From Candidatus Gerdarchaeota archaeon (GTDB taxonomy: Archaea > Asgardarchaeota > Heimdallarchaeia > JABLTI01): a stretch of 22,440 nt of DNA. Under the pieces are notes generated by a model. It ran no database searches, was not told where the DNA came from, and saw only the letters and a program-made list of their open reading frames with translations. Location: the NCBI GenBank assembly GCA_016840905.1, contig JAEORM010000269.1:1-22440 (forward strand). Direction: 5' to 3'. Both the position numbers and the translations under genes were made by a program. Positions 14,923 through 22,378 of this stretch are shown here, one piece after another (the stretch's first letter is position 1; every line of letters starts with the position of its first letter).

Positions 14923-15288
14923 ATGAAAATTGAAAAAACTAAATTTGGTTCCATAACAATTGATAGTAAAACATACAACTATGACATTTACATTAATATT
15001 GATGGAACAATTACAAAAAGAAAAAAAGAGCTTTCTAAACCAATAAGTAAAGGTCATACTGTTTTAGGTCCTGAAGAGTTAAAATTCCTTTTAGATCAAA
15101 AACCAGAAACTCTAGTGATTGGAAAAGGGCAAAGAGGGATTTTACCCATGCCTAAAGAATCAAAACAAATTTTAGAAACAACAAAAGCAATCATAATTAT
15201 GGATAAGACACCTGTGGTAATACATTTACTCAATTCTTTATTAGAGAAGAAGGCTAAGGTAGTTGCTATACTACATTTAACTTGTTAG
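14923..15288 (+). CDS. Mth938/DUF498 domain protein
   Basis: This 121-residue protein is a full-length single Mth938-like domain. Diagnostic stretches are FGSITIDSKTYNYDIYINIDGTITKRKKE (8-36), LGPEELKFLLDQKPETLVIGKGQRGIL (48-74) and the C-terminal VVAILHLTC. The family spans archaea to animals (AAMDC, and the NDUFAF3 assembly factor) and has a small alpha/beta fold with no proven catalytic activity. The basic run TKRKKE and the GKGQ-G loop are typical. It is divergent from lplA across a 109-base AT-rich gap and is followed by a T7 run at 15312-15318 that may act as terminator. Its role in this organism is unknown. Confidence 0.88.
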   Translation: MKIEKTKFGSITIDSKTYNYDIYINIDGTITKRKKELSKPISKGHTVLGPEELKFLLDQKPETLVIGKGQRGILPMPKESKQILETTKAIIIMDKTPVVIHLLNSLLEKKAKVVAILHLTC

Positions 15289-15326
15289 CTTGATTAGTTT
15301 TACTCCATAAATTTTTTTAGTATTAA

Positions 15327-15341
15327 TTTTTAAATATAAAC
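15327..15341 (+). promoter_or_regulatory. Putative TATA box for the alpha/beta hydrolase gene
   Basis: TTTTTAAATATAAAC lies about 38 bases before the ATG at 15372. GGAG (15353-15356) follows, but is far (about 15 bases) from the start, so this may be a short-leader transcript. Confidence 0.3.
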
Positions 15342-15371
15342 TATATCTCATAAGGAGAGAGCATAAATCTA

Positions 15372-16571
15372 ATGTCTTTAGCTCATGGTATTGTTGAAAA
15401 AGCATTCACAAATAGAGACCCAGATTATTCTAAATTACAGACTCAAGAAGCTAAAGATGCAGAGCTCGAAATAAATAAAATTCTAAATAGAGATGATATT
15501 GAATCTACTGCTAATCCTAAAAATCAAGGTGAATTATTAGTAGTATTTATTCATGGATACTCCTCCTCAAAATATAACTGGCTAGATCCAGATATAGGAA
15601 ATTTAGGATGGCTCAAGGATTATAAAAACAACCCTCCTACAATTGATTTTGGTTGGCATGCAATTCCTCCACCACCATTTCTAGTTGTTGATTGGTCTCT
15701 CTCAAAAAGCTTAGCTCCAAGAGGGGCTTCTGAAGTTTTGGATAGTCATAAAATCGAGTGGTTAACTTATTCACAAAAATCACCTTTTGGTAAAATTGAT
15801 GATTCAGTTATTGAGTTATTTGAGATTCTAAAAGCTATTAACAAAATATATGGTCATAGAAGGATCATTCTGATTGCTCATTCTAGAGGGGGACTTATCT
15901 CAAAGAAATATTTGGACCTTACTGAAAAAACAAATGTTGAAAAGTTAATTACTTTTGGAACACCTTTTGGTGGAACTTTCTTATCAGCTATTGATTTATT
16001 CAAAACACCAACTAAATATTTCCTCAAAAAAGTAAGATGGATAAGAAAATTATGGGATATAAGAGAAAATAGACAAATTGAAAATGTTTCAACAAAACAA
16101 ATGTCACCAAATTCTGAATTCTTAACTGACCTATCAAAAATGGGTTGTAGAAATGATGTAAAATACGTTAATGTAGCTGGAAGTTGTTCCCATATAAGCA
16201 ATGTTTATACATGGCACTGGCAGTTAACATCTTTGAAAAGGAATAAAGAGCTGGCAAAAAAGAAATCAAAAGAACGTGAGAAGCTCTTTGTAAGTAAAAG
16301 AAATCCAATAGAATGGTACAGTCTCCCTAAAAATCCAAAACTACATGTTTATAATTGGATACTAAAACCTAGAAAAATACTTGAGATTTATCCAAGGATA
16401 GGCCTTCTAGAAGTACTTCAAGGCGATGGTGCAGTATCAATTAAAAGCGCATTATTACCTTTTCCTGAAGTTAAGCACTATATTTTATATAAAAATCACA
16501 TGGAAATTTCTTGTTGTGAAGAAGCTTATGAGATAATGATTCGAGAAATAAAAGAATGTTTAAAGGATTAA
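15372..16571 (+). CDS. Alpha/beta-hydrolase, lipase/PGAP1-like
   Basis: The 399-residue protein has the hydrolase core: LLVVFIHGYSSSKYNW with the oxyanion HG at 61-62, and the nucleophile elbow IAHSRGG with Ser171. Candidate acid and base are D352 in GDGAVSIKSA and H376 in YKNHMEIS. FGTPFGGTFLSA (195-206) is the strand after the elbow, seen in triacylglycerol lipases and PGAP1-like proteins. There is no signal peptide, so it probably acts in the cytoplasm or at the inner membrane face. A large insert (about 205-330), rich in basic residues (for example KKKSKEREK), may form a lid. It could be an esterase, lipase or acyl-protein hydrolase. It is transcribed toward the GNAT gene, 147 bases downstream. 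Confidence 0.8.
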   Translation: MSLAHGIVEKAFTNRDPDYSKLQTQEAKDAELEINKILNRDDIESTANPKNQGELLVVFIHGYSSSKYNWLDPDIGNLGWLKDYKNNPPTIDFGWHAIPPPPFLVVDWSLSKSLAPRGASEVLDSHKIEWLTYSQKSPFGKIDDSVIELFEILKAINKIYGHRRIILIAHSRGGLISKKYLDLTEKTNVEKLITFGTPFGGTFLSAIDLFKTPTKYFLKKVRWIRKLWDIRENRQIENVSTKQMSPNSEFLTDLSKMGCRNDVKYVNVAGSCSHISNVYTWHWQLTSLKRNKELAKKKSKEREKLFVSKRNPIEWYSLPKNPKLHVYNWILKPRKILEIYPRIGLLEVLQGDGAVSIKSALLPFPEVKHYILYKNHMEISCCEEAYEIMIREIKECLKD

Positions 16572-16616
16572 TTTTTGTAATATTAAAAAAGAAAAAGTAA
16601 AAAACATCTAATACTA

Positions 16617-16652
16617 TTAATTATTTTTAGAAACATGTTAGTAAATAATTAA
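16617..16652. repeat. 10-bp inverted repeat upstream of the GNAT gene
   Basis: TTAATTATTT (16617-16626) and AAATAATTAA (16643-16652) are perfect inverted repeats with a 16-base spacer. They lie just before the GGCGGGGAT stretch. They consist entirely of A and T, so chance is a real possibility. Confidence 0.3.
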
Positions 16653-16717
16653 ACAAAAGGCGGGGATATACAATAAGAGATCCAATAAAAATAAAACGTG
16701 TATCATTTCTACGACTT

Positions 16718-17650
16718 TTGTGGTTTACTAAACTTAATTTAGAAATTCATAAGCAAGACCCAATTTTTCAAAAAGCTAATGAATCCTTTTTGAGTAAAAT
16801 AAAATTTCAAATTAGTTTTTTCTTTAAATTGCTAACTCAACATCGATTTGTAATAAAAGAAGGGAAAAAAGTAGCTGGGGCTCTCTCTCTCGAGAAGAGA
16901 AAAGCATCAATGTTTATCTATGCAGTTGGGGTTGTAGAAGGATTTAGAAAGAGGGGTTATGGAACAAAATTAATGAATTTTACAGAGGAATTTACTAAAA
17001 AGAAAAATAAGTATTATATTACCTTCTCAGTTTTACTTGAGAACACACCAGCTGTTACTTTGTATCATAAATTACAATATCGTCCTTTAGGTGTTGGTTT
17101 AACTTTAATCAGGTTTTTCACTTGGAAACTTACAACATCAGATATACATCTTACGAAAGAAAAAATTAACTTTAAACCAATATTTGATCATAAAAATATA
17201 AATGAAAAAACTCTTTATTGGTGGCACGAAGAGGTAAATTATCTTACTGGTGAAGAAGGTAAAATTCTGTGTGAGGAAGATGCTCTTATAGATTTTGATT
17301 TCAAATCAGATTGGATTTACTATGAGATAATTATTAATGATACTCCTTCAGGAATTGTTTTCATAATACCTTCTGATTTATTTAATACAATAGTATTATT
17401 TAGTAATACTGAAACTTGGAAAAGGGAATTATTTTTGCAATTACTTAATGAATTGACTGAGAAAAAACTTCAGAATAATATTAAAACGGATTTTAACTCC
17501 AAAACCAAATATCAATTACAAAAATTATCTATGTTACAAATTTTCTTAACACATCAACATAAAGAAGCTCTTCTTAATTCATTTTCAAAAGAATTAATTA
17601 TACCTGATACAACTGAGGATCGCCAAATTTATTTTAAAAAATTAGACTAA
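16718..17650 (+). CDS. GNAT-family N-acetyltransferase with extra C-terminal domain
   Basis: Residues 45-130 are a GNAT domain: VIKEGKKVAGALSLEKR (strands 2-3), the acetyl-CoA loop VVEGFRKRGYGTKLM with R-K-R-G-Y-G, and ALYHKL-like LYHKLQYRPLG near the end. The 150-residue C-terminal part (from about 140) is not recognised. It may be a degenerate second GNAT, as in the gene at 18380-19375. The start is uncertain. The TTG at 16718 lacks a ribosome site, and the frame stays open upstream to a TAA at 16646-16648 with plausible N-terminal sequence (RDPIKIKRVSFLRLL). A strong GGGGAT at 16662-16667 precedes an in-frame ATA at 16673 by five bases, so translation may begin there. The acceptor substrate is unknown. 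Confidence 0.72.
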   Translation: MWFTKLNLEIHKQDPIFQKANESFLSKIKFQISFFFKLLTQHRFVIKEGKKVAGALSLEKRKASMFIYAVGVVEGFRKRGYGTKLMNFTEEFTKKKNKYYITFSVLLENTPAVTLYHKLQYRPLGVGLTLIRFFTWKLTTSDIHLTKEKINFKPIFDHKNINEKTLYWWHEEVNYLTGEEGKILCEEDALIDFDFKSDWIYYEIIINDTPSGIVFIIPSDLFNTIVLFSNTETWKRELFLQLLNELTEKKLQNNIKTDFNSKTKYQLQKLSMLQIFLTHQHKEALLNSFSKELIIPDTTEDRQIYFKKLD

Positions 17651-17730
17651 ATAACTAAAGACATAAAAATCGATAAGTAATTAGAGATAAAATAGTAATT
17701 CAAACTACTAATGGTAAATTTGATAATTAT

Positions 17731-18366
17731 ATGAGATGTATGATAATGAACTCTTCAACTTTTGATTCAATCATGAAAGAAATCGATGGCACAAAAACTT
17801 TTCAACATAGCACAAAAAGAAGAATAATCGAATTATCTCTATTCTTGTTTTTTCTTGCAGTAGGAATTTTAATAATCATCTTTGGTGCTGTTTTCACAGA
17901 TCAAGGTTTATTTTTCCGGATATCATTAATAATTATTGGATCAATAATTACTATACTGTATCTCGAATCTTTTCTTTCAACTATAAATAATAAAATCATA
18001 CTATCAAAGGAAGGTTTGAAATTCCGTTCTTATTTTAATTGGCAATACATTGAATGGAAAAATCTACAATCAATTGAATATGAAGAACGACAAGCTCGAT
18101 TCCCCAAAAAGGAAATTCAAAAAACTAGAATAATTAATTTAGAGTTCAAATTAAATGAAAATGATAAATTAACTTTTCCAATTCATAAATTCAGAGTAAA
18201 GGAAGCAGAACAAATAATATCCGAGCTACAAAAAATATACCACGAAATGCATGGAAAGAAGCATGAAAAATCTACTGAAATTAAAAATAAAACACCAATC
18301 ACAGATGAGGAAATTGACGCTCAAATCCCACCAAAGGTAGATGATTCGGAAATAGAAAGCGAATAG
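17731..18366 (+). CDS. Membrane protein with two helices and a PH-like cytoplasmic domain
   Basis: The 211-residue protein has two predicted transmembrane helices at about 30-53 and 59-80. The segment IILSKEGLKFRSYFNWQYIEWKNLQSIEYEE (about 90-120), then IINLEFKLNENDKLTFPIHKF, resembles bacterial PH-like (bPH2/YdbT-type) domains that follow a membrane hairpin. The C-terminal 35 residues are acidic and probably disordered. Possible starts are ATG at 17731, 17740 or 17746; none has a clear ribosome site, and 17746 (MNSSTFDS) is equally plausible. It is followed by a convergent GNAT gene. The PH-like assignment is by strand pattern only, and the function is unknown. Confidence 0.6.
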   Translation: MRCMIMNSSTFDSIMKEIDGTKTFQHSTKRRIIELSLFLFFLAVGILIIIFGAVFTDQGLFFRISLIIIGSIITILYLESFLSTINNKIILSKEGLKFRSYFNWQYIEWKNLQSIEYEERQARFPKKEIQKTRIINLEFKLNENDKLTFPIHKFRVKEAEQIISELQKIYHEMHGKKHEKSTEIKNKTPITDEEIDAQIPPKVDDSEIESE

Positions 18367-18379
18367 CTTTATCTATTTT

Positions 18380-19375
18380 TTACATTGTAAAACTTGCACA
18401 ATTAACCAACCATTCGTGTTGGTTGTCGTAAGCTTTAATATCCTCACTAAATTTAACCATTCGTAAAATTGCTGAACGTACTTGAAAGCCACTATTTATT
18501 AGATGTTGATAAGTTAACCAATAACTAGAATTGATACTAAGTTTCAAATCTGTTTTTTTATTATCTAAACCTAATTTTTCACAAGCTAACAATAAATAAT
18601 CCAATAATTTTGGTTCTTTAATATCCTTGTCAGCAATGATTACTTTGATTATTAATGTTTGATCTGGTGGTGTTTCTTCATATCTAGCTGCTAATCGGCA
18701 AATAGCATATGCTTCTATAAAGCCTTCATGTTTGATAAAAATCGTTTCACCAATTTTGTAATCATTAGCTATTTTCATTTCTGAAGTGTGGTCTAAACCG
18801 TTTTCTATTTTTTCAGCTAACCATTTACATCTTGTATATGCGTCTTCTTTATTTTCTTCTTGTGAAAGATAACTTATCTCGAGATTATTCTCAAGAGCAA
18901 AACTTGCAAACTCTTCATCCTTTCGTGGTGAATTAATTATTGGTCTTATTAAACTAATAGTTTGAAATGCTGGTTTGAATCCCAATTTACTGTAGAGTCC
19001 AATATTAGCACTACTATCAGGCATAGTCTCGAGTCCAAGATAGGTGACACTCTTTTTCTTATCAAGGTATTCAATTATTTTAAGCATTAATTCTTTTCCA
19101 ACACCTTTCCCTTGAGATTCAGGATCAACTCCAAAAGTTCCAATCCACCCAATTTTACCCCAAACATGACCAAAAATTGCACCAATAACTTTCTTTTTTT
19201 CTAAAGCAATCAAACAACCTTCGGGTTCATTTTCGACATAGGGAATTATACCTTCAGCTGTTCTTTTTCTCTCTCTTGAAACGCCACGTCTTTTCAAATA
19301 AGAGTCATTGAAAGCTACTTTTAATACTTCAATAACATCAGGAATGTGTTTTTCAGTCATTGGCACTATTTTCAT
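18380..19375 (-). CDS. GNAT-family acetyltransferase, probable tandem-domain
   Basis: From the ATG at 19375 the protein begins MKIVPMTEKHIPDVIEVLKVAF, a standard GNAT first strand and helix. The acetyl-CoA loop FGVDPESQGKGVGKELMLKIIEYL carries Q-G-K-G-V-G, and GLYSKLGFKPAFQTISLIRP closes domain one near residue 147. The remaining 180 residues end in YQHLINSGFQVRSAILRMVK, which has the GNAT motif-B pattern, so the C-terminal half is probably a second, degenerate GNAT. An earlier ATG at 19438 would add 21 residues and overlap the upstream gene by 29 bases. I prefer 19375, preceded by GGAAGAATTAGAT, because it matches the family N-terminus. The substrate could be a protein N-terminus, amine or antibiotic-like molecule. 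Confidence 0.8.
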   Translation of the reverse strand: MKIVPMTEKHIPDVIEVLKVAFNDSYLKRRGVSRERKRTAEGIIPYVENEPEGCLIALEKKKVIGAIFGHVWGKIGWIGTFGVDPESQGKGVGKELMLKIIEYLDKKKSVTYLGLETMPDSSANIGLYSKLGFKPAFQTISLIRPIINSPRKDEEFASFALENNLEISYLSQEENKEDAYTRCKWLAEKIENGLDHTSEMKIANDYKIGETIFIKHEGFIEAYAICRLAARYEETPPDQTLIIKVIIADKDIKEPKLLDYLLLACEKLGLDNKKTDLKLSINSSYWLTYQHLINSGFQVRSAILRMVKFSEDIKAYDNQHEWLVNCASFTM

Positions 19376-19409
19376 ATCTAATTCTTCCAAAATGATTGCT
19401 TTAATTTTA

Positions 19410-19925
19410 TTATGCTGGTTTAAATATACCCAATCCATTGGTAAATAACAACGTTAATCCAATAAGAATCAACATACCACCTAAAATTCTACCAATAATA
19501 TTAGCTTTTCGTAAACCTAAATTCATAATAACTTGATTGCCAATCAAAGGCATAATTAGTATCCCTAATCCTAGAGACATAAAGATTCCAAAAGTAAAAA
19601 TTAAACTCCAATAGAAAAATGAGAGAAAAATCAAGATAATAGGAGCTAAAATAATAAAGAATATGAAGATAATGTAAAATCTATCAACAAAAGAAAAATA
19701 TCTATTTACTTTTAATTCATGTTCTTTTGAACAAATCAAAAATTGCTCAGGAACATCCTTCCCTCTACGAAGTAATTCTGCTTGGTATAATGTTTTTTCA
19801 GTATCTCCTGTAGAGTGACACCAATAACAATATTCTTTTTCAGTTGAAGTTTTAATCAAAGCTACTGAAGTTTTATTTGAAGTATCTGAATCTTCAGCTA
19901 AAGTATTAGTTTTCTCATTGACCAT
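19410..19925 (-). CDS. Membrane protein with N-terminal zinc-finger-like cysteines
   Basis: This 171-residue protein begins with a polar 30-residue stretch, then CYWCHSTG (about 33-40) and LICSKEHELKVNRYF (about 63-77). These pairs could bind one zinc in a treble-clef-like knuckle (C-x-x-C with C and H). Three or four hydrophobic helices follow, at about 83-107, 107-131 and 141-166. I do not recognise the family. The arrangement of a small metal-binding head and membrane helices resembles uncharacterised archaeal membrane proteins. It lies directly upstream of the GNAT gene on the same strand and could be cotranscribed. The ATG start has no clear ribosome binding site, so the transcript could be leaderless. 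Confidence 0.65.
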   Translation of the reverse strand: MVNEKTNTLAEDSDTSNKTSVALIKTSTEKEYCYWCHSTGDTEKTLYQAELLRRGKDVPEQFLICSKEHELKVNRYFSFVDRFYIIFIFFIILAPIILIFLSFFYWSLIFTFGIFMSLGLGILIMPLIGNQVIMNLGLRKANIIGRILGGMLILIGLTLLFTNGLGIFKPA

Positions 19926-20031
19926 GATAGAGTGATTTCTATATTATTTTAAAATACTTTTCTAATTGAATGAAAAGAAAAATTCAAACGTTTAATTTAT
20001 TAACCATAAATTTAATGTGTTTATAACAAAA

Positions 20032-20090
20032 AATACTTAATAACTAATGGAATAGATATTCCAACAAACTTAAAAGTAAAATTAAGTATT
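20032..20090. repeat. Nested inverted repeats upstream of the zinc-ribbon gene
   Basis: AATACTTAAT (20032-20041) and ATTAAGTATT (20081-20090) are a perfect 10-bp inverted pair. Between them TGGAAT-AGAT-ATTCCA (20048-20063) forms a second palindrome. The set ends 35 bases before the TTG start of the small zinc-ribbon gene, where operator or promoter elements would lie. It is the most regular structure in the 200-base gap between the divergent genes. It may be a regulator site or an extruding structure, and no family is recognised. Confidence 0.5.
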
Positions 20091-20125
20091 AATAACATCA
20101 TACTATAAATTAAAGGTGATAAAAA

Positions 20126-20269
20126 TTGCCATACCAATGTCCTAAGTGTGGAGCAGAAAACGTAAAAGAAGTTGAAGACAAATCCAAAGTATTAGGTTAT
20201 GCCGGGCATGTACCCATTTATGCTAAGGTTAAAGTCTGCAAAGAATGTGGGAATAGGTTTACAGATTAG
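20126..20269 (+). CDS. Small zinc-ribbon protein (47 residues)
   Basis: The frame TTG-CCA-TAC-CAA-TGT to TAG encodes 47 residues beginning MPYQCPKCGAENVKEVE. The first pair is C5-x-x-C8 and the second is C38-x-x-C41 (VCKECGNRF), the standard spacing of a compact zinc ribbon. GGTGAT (20115-20120) ends five bases before the TTG, and an in-frame TAA at 20120-20122 leaves no earlier start. The two cysteine pairs and the perfect ribosome site make it a convincing gene despite its size. Such proteins bind RNA, DNA or a partner; no more can be said. The gene is preceded by nested inverted repeats and followed by a T7 run that may terminate transcription. Confidence 0.85.
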   Translation: MPYQCPKCGAENVKEVEDKSKVLGYAGHVPIYAKVKVCKECGNRFTD

Positions 20270-20358
20270 ATGAATTAATATTCTAAACTGTAGTATTTTT
20301 TTCTACTTTCATACCAAATTTTTAGACCAACTGCTATTTTTCTTTCTTTTTAATTTTA

Positions 20359-20544
20359 TTAATCTTTATTCCAAATAATTTCTCCTTTTTGAGCAGTTTC
20401 TACTTTAACTAGGATTGGTGGTTTTACTGTTATCCTGAATTTATATTTCATTGCTAATTCAGTCAATTTTTCTTTAGTATCTTCCAGTGCAGCATCTATT
20501 GTTTCAGCAACAAGGAATTCAATTGTTTCTTTATCTAGTGGCAT
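20359..20544 (-). CDS. Hypothetical 61-residue protein
   Basis: The protein starts MPLDKETIEFLVAETIDAALEDTKEKL, an acidic helix. Then KYKFRITVKPPILVKVETAQKGEIIWN looks like a strand pair. I do not recognise it. The ATG at 20544 is preceded by GTGAT six bases upstream, a good local ribosome site; a TTG six bases earlier is less likely. Codon use resembles the neighbours. It is divergent from the membrane protein gene at 20696, and converges with the zinc ribbon. It is small and soluble, and could be a DNA- or protein-binding accessory factor, but this is not supported further. Confidence 0.6.
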   Translation of the reverse strand: MPLDKETIEFLVAETIDAALEDTKEKLTELAMKYKFRITVKPPILVKVETAQKGEIIWNKD

Positions 20545-20695
20545 TTCCAAATCACTCGTTTAAAATCATAGTAATTTGATTGTTAATATCTTTATTATCA
20601 TTTTGTATGCTAAGTTTCTTTTTAAAAGAGTAAATTATAAAAAATTGTTTAAAAGAATAATTACACTATTAAATACACAAATACAAGGTGTTTAT

Positions 20696-21232
20696 ATGAC
20701 CAATTATTCTAAAATGGCTTTAATATCCATTGTAACTACGCTTATAGGTTTAATTCTAACAATCCTGTTATTTTTCCTAATTTTATATCGACCTATCTTG
20801 TTTTGGTTTTTAATAGTAATTATCTGGATTATTCTCAGCAGTATAAGTGGAATATTGGTAGAATCATATAAAGAGTGTGCATTAACCTGTTCTTTTAATG
20901 CGATATTAAATTTTGTAATTTTAGTTTCAACACTACTTATCTTCAATACATTGGCTAACGATATATTAGAATTGTTCAATATTCCCCCAACTACGTCTAG
21001 CGAATGGGGAATGATCTTATCTTCATTTCTAACTGCACTACTTATTACAATAATTATCTTTGGCATAACAATTCTTATCTCACTAAATTCATATCTGATA
21101 AAAGATAGAATTAAGAAATCCCAAGGAAAGGATTCCAGCGAGATAGAACATGAATTTTACACTAAATATGAAACTTCAAGTGATGAAGGATATTATCATA
21201 GAAAGAAAAAGGAAGAAGATTTTCAAGATTAG
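20696..21232 (+). CDS. Four-helix membrane protein of unknown family
   Basis: I chose the ATG at 20696 because GGTG lies five bases before it and the sequence upstream is AT-rich and lacks a ribosome site. The 178-residue product has four hydrophobic helices at about 8-30, 32-53, 65-87 and 103-130. A charged cytoplasmic tail (KDRIKKSQGKDSSEIE to the end, about 45 residues) is rich in K, E, D and Y. I do not recognise the family. The helices contain cysteines at about positions 61 and 65 (ECALTC). The neighbouring gene downstream is also a small membrane protein, so the two may be a locally duplicated or functionally paired set, although I see no clear sequence similarity. Confidence 0.65.
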   Translation: MTNYSKMALISIVTTLIGLILTILLFFLILYRPILFWFLIVIIWIILSSISGILVESYKECALTCSFNAILNFVILVSTLLIFNTLANDILELFNIPPTTSSEWGMILSSFLTALLITIIIFGITILISLNSYLIKDRIKKSQGKDSSEIEHEFYTKYETSSDEGYYHRKKKEEDFQD

Positions 21233-21289
21233 AATTATTAGAAATAATTTAATAATAAAATCGTTTCTATTTTAATAATCAGATTATAG

Positions 21290-21790
21290 ATGATTAAAAT
21301 GAAAAAAGGTCATACTGCTCTTGGAGCTTTTATCGGTTCATTAGTAGCAGCTGCGCTTGCAGTTTTAGTTATATGGTTGGGTTCATTTCTAGCTATGGGA
21401 ATTTTTATTCCTTTGATAATTGTTGCTTGGATACTAGGTGGATTTGTAGCTGGATTAATTGCTACAACACCAGGTAAAGGTGCACTTTCAGGATTTCTAG
21501 CATCAATATTCATGTTTCTTGTAAATGCAATAGTATTTATTTTAATAACAGTAATTGCTGGTGAAGTAATATTTACACTAATTTTTGAAATCCTAACTTT
21601 AGGTCTATATGATCCTGCTTTGTTACCATCAGGAGCTATATTTATGCTAATATTGGTTGGACTTTTGGTTTCATTAATTGTTTCAGCAATTTCAACGATA
21701 TTTATGGTAATAGGTGGGGCAATAGGTGGAGCAATTATAAATCCAAAGAAATCTCAAAAGGATGCTTATCAAGATTATCCTACTAGGTAA
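21290..21790 (+). CDS. Small multi-pass membrane protein, glycine/alanine-rich helices
   Basis: The 166-residue protein begins MIKMKKGHTALGAFIGSLVAAAL and has about four helices rich in G, A, I and V: near 10-28, 30-58, 70-95 and 115-150. GGFVAGLIATTPGKGALSGFLAS (about 45-67) resembles the glycine-rich central turn of DUF5518-type archaeal membrane proteins. The tail (NPKKSQKDAYQDYPTR) is short and polar. A second ATG at 21299 is possible, and no ribosome site is obvious. It follows the other membrane protein by 57 bases on the same strand, so an operon is possible. The function is unknown; a structural or transport-linked role is not demonstrated. Confidence 0.6.
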   Translation: MIKMKKGHTALGAFIGSLVAAALAVLVIWLGSFLAMGIFIPLIIVAWILGGFVAGLIATTPGKGALSGFLASIFMFLVNAIVFILITVIAGEVIFTLIFEILTLGLYDPALLPSGAIFMLILVGLLVSLIVSAISTIFMVIGGAIGGAIINPKKSQKDAYQDYPTR

Positions 21791-21912
21791 TTATCAATAA
21801 ATTTCCATAGCTAATATTTGGATGAACTCAATTAATTCTGAAAAATATTAGTAACCTTTTTTTAGAAAAAATTAAACATAAGTTTATTATGGATTATTCG
21901 TTATCAATAAAT
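21791..21912. repeat. 12-base direct repeats flanking the lrp leader
   Basis: TTATCAATAAAT occurs at 21791-21802 and again at 21901-21912, the second copy 35 bases before the Lrp/AsnC gene start. The 156-base gap otherwise holds AT-rich sequence and a short T6 run. The repeats could be regulator half-sites for autoregulation, but 12 bases of AT-rich sequence may recur by chance. Confidence 0.3.
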
Positions 21913-21946
21913 CGAAAATCGTTAAAAAAAATAGCTGGAAAATGAA

Positions 21947-22372
21947 ATGTTAGATTCTGTTGACAAAAAAATCATTGAAATTCTCAAAGAGGATTCCAGA
22001 ACAACAAATGTAGAAATTGCTAAAAAAATAAAGCGAAGTGAATCAACAGTTCGTCAAAGAGTAATGAAACTAATTGAAAATGGGATTATAAAACGATTTT
22101 CAATAGAAGTAAATCCCTCAGCTTTTGGCTATAATACTATAGCCTATATAGGAATAAACACTCATCCTAGTAAATTGTTAAAGGTAATTAAATCTTTGAA
22201 GAAAATAAACGATATCGTTTCAATATCTACCTCAACTGGTGATTATATGATTATTTGTCAAATTTGGGCTGAAGATGGTGTTCATTTATCAGATATAGTC
22301 GATAAAGTGGAAGATGTAGATGGTGTTATAGAAGTTTTACCTTCAATAATTCAAGAAAAGCATAAGGAATAA
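21947..22372 (+). CDS. Lrp/AsnC-family transcriptional regulator
   Basis: The 141-residue protein has the full Lrp/AsnC layout. The N-terminal winged helix-turn-helix is DKKIIEILKEDSRTTNVEIAKKIKRSESTVRQRVMKLIENGIIKRFS (about 5-52). The C-terminal RAM/AsnC ligand-sensing domain includes NTIAYIGINTHPSKLLKV and STSTGDYMIICQIWAED, with the conserved STxTGxYD-like turn. These proteins assemble as dimers or octamers and bind amino acids or related ligands to control metabolism genes. The ATG follows GGAAAATGAA, so no strong ribosome site is present. A common trait of the family is autoregulation, and direct repeats lie in its leader. Its targets are not revealed by its neighbours. Confidence 0.93.
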   Translation: MLDSVDKKIIEILKEDSRTTNVEIAKKIKRSESTVRQRVMKLIENGIIKRFSIEVNPSAFGYNTIAYIGINTHPSKLLKVIKSLKKINDIVSISTSTGDYMIICQIWAEDGVHLSDIVDKVEDVDGVIEVLPSIIQEKHKE

Positions 22373-22378
22373 TTTATT

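Noticed and set aside
15878..16201. Antisense reading frame inside the hydrolase gene
   Set aside because: It lies wholly opposite a well-supported gene that has catalytic motifs, and its translation shows no domain or ribosome site.
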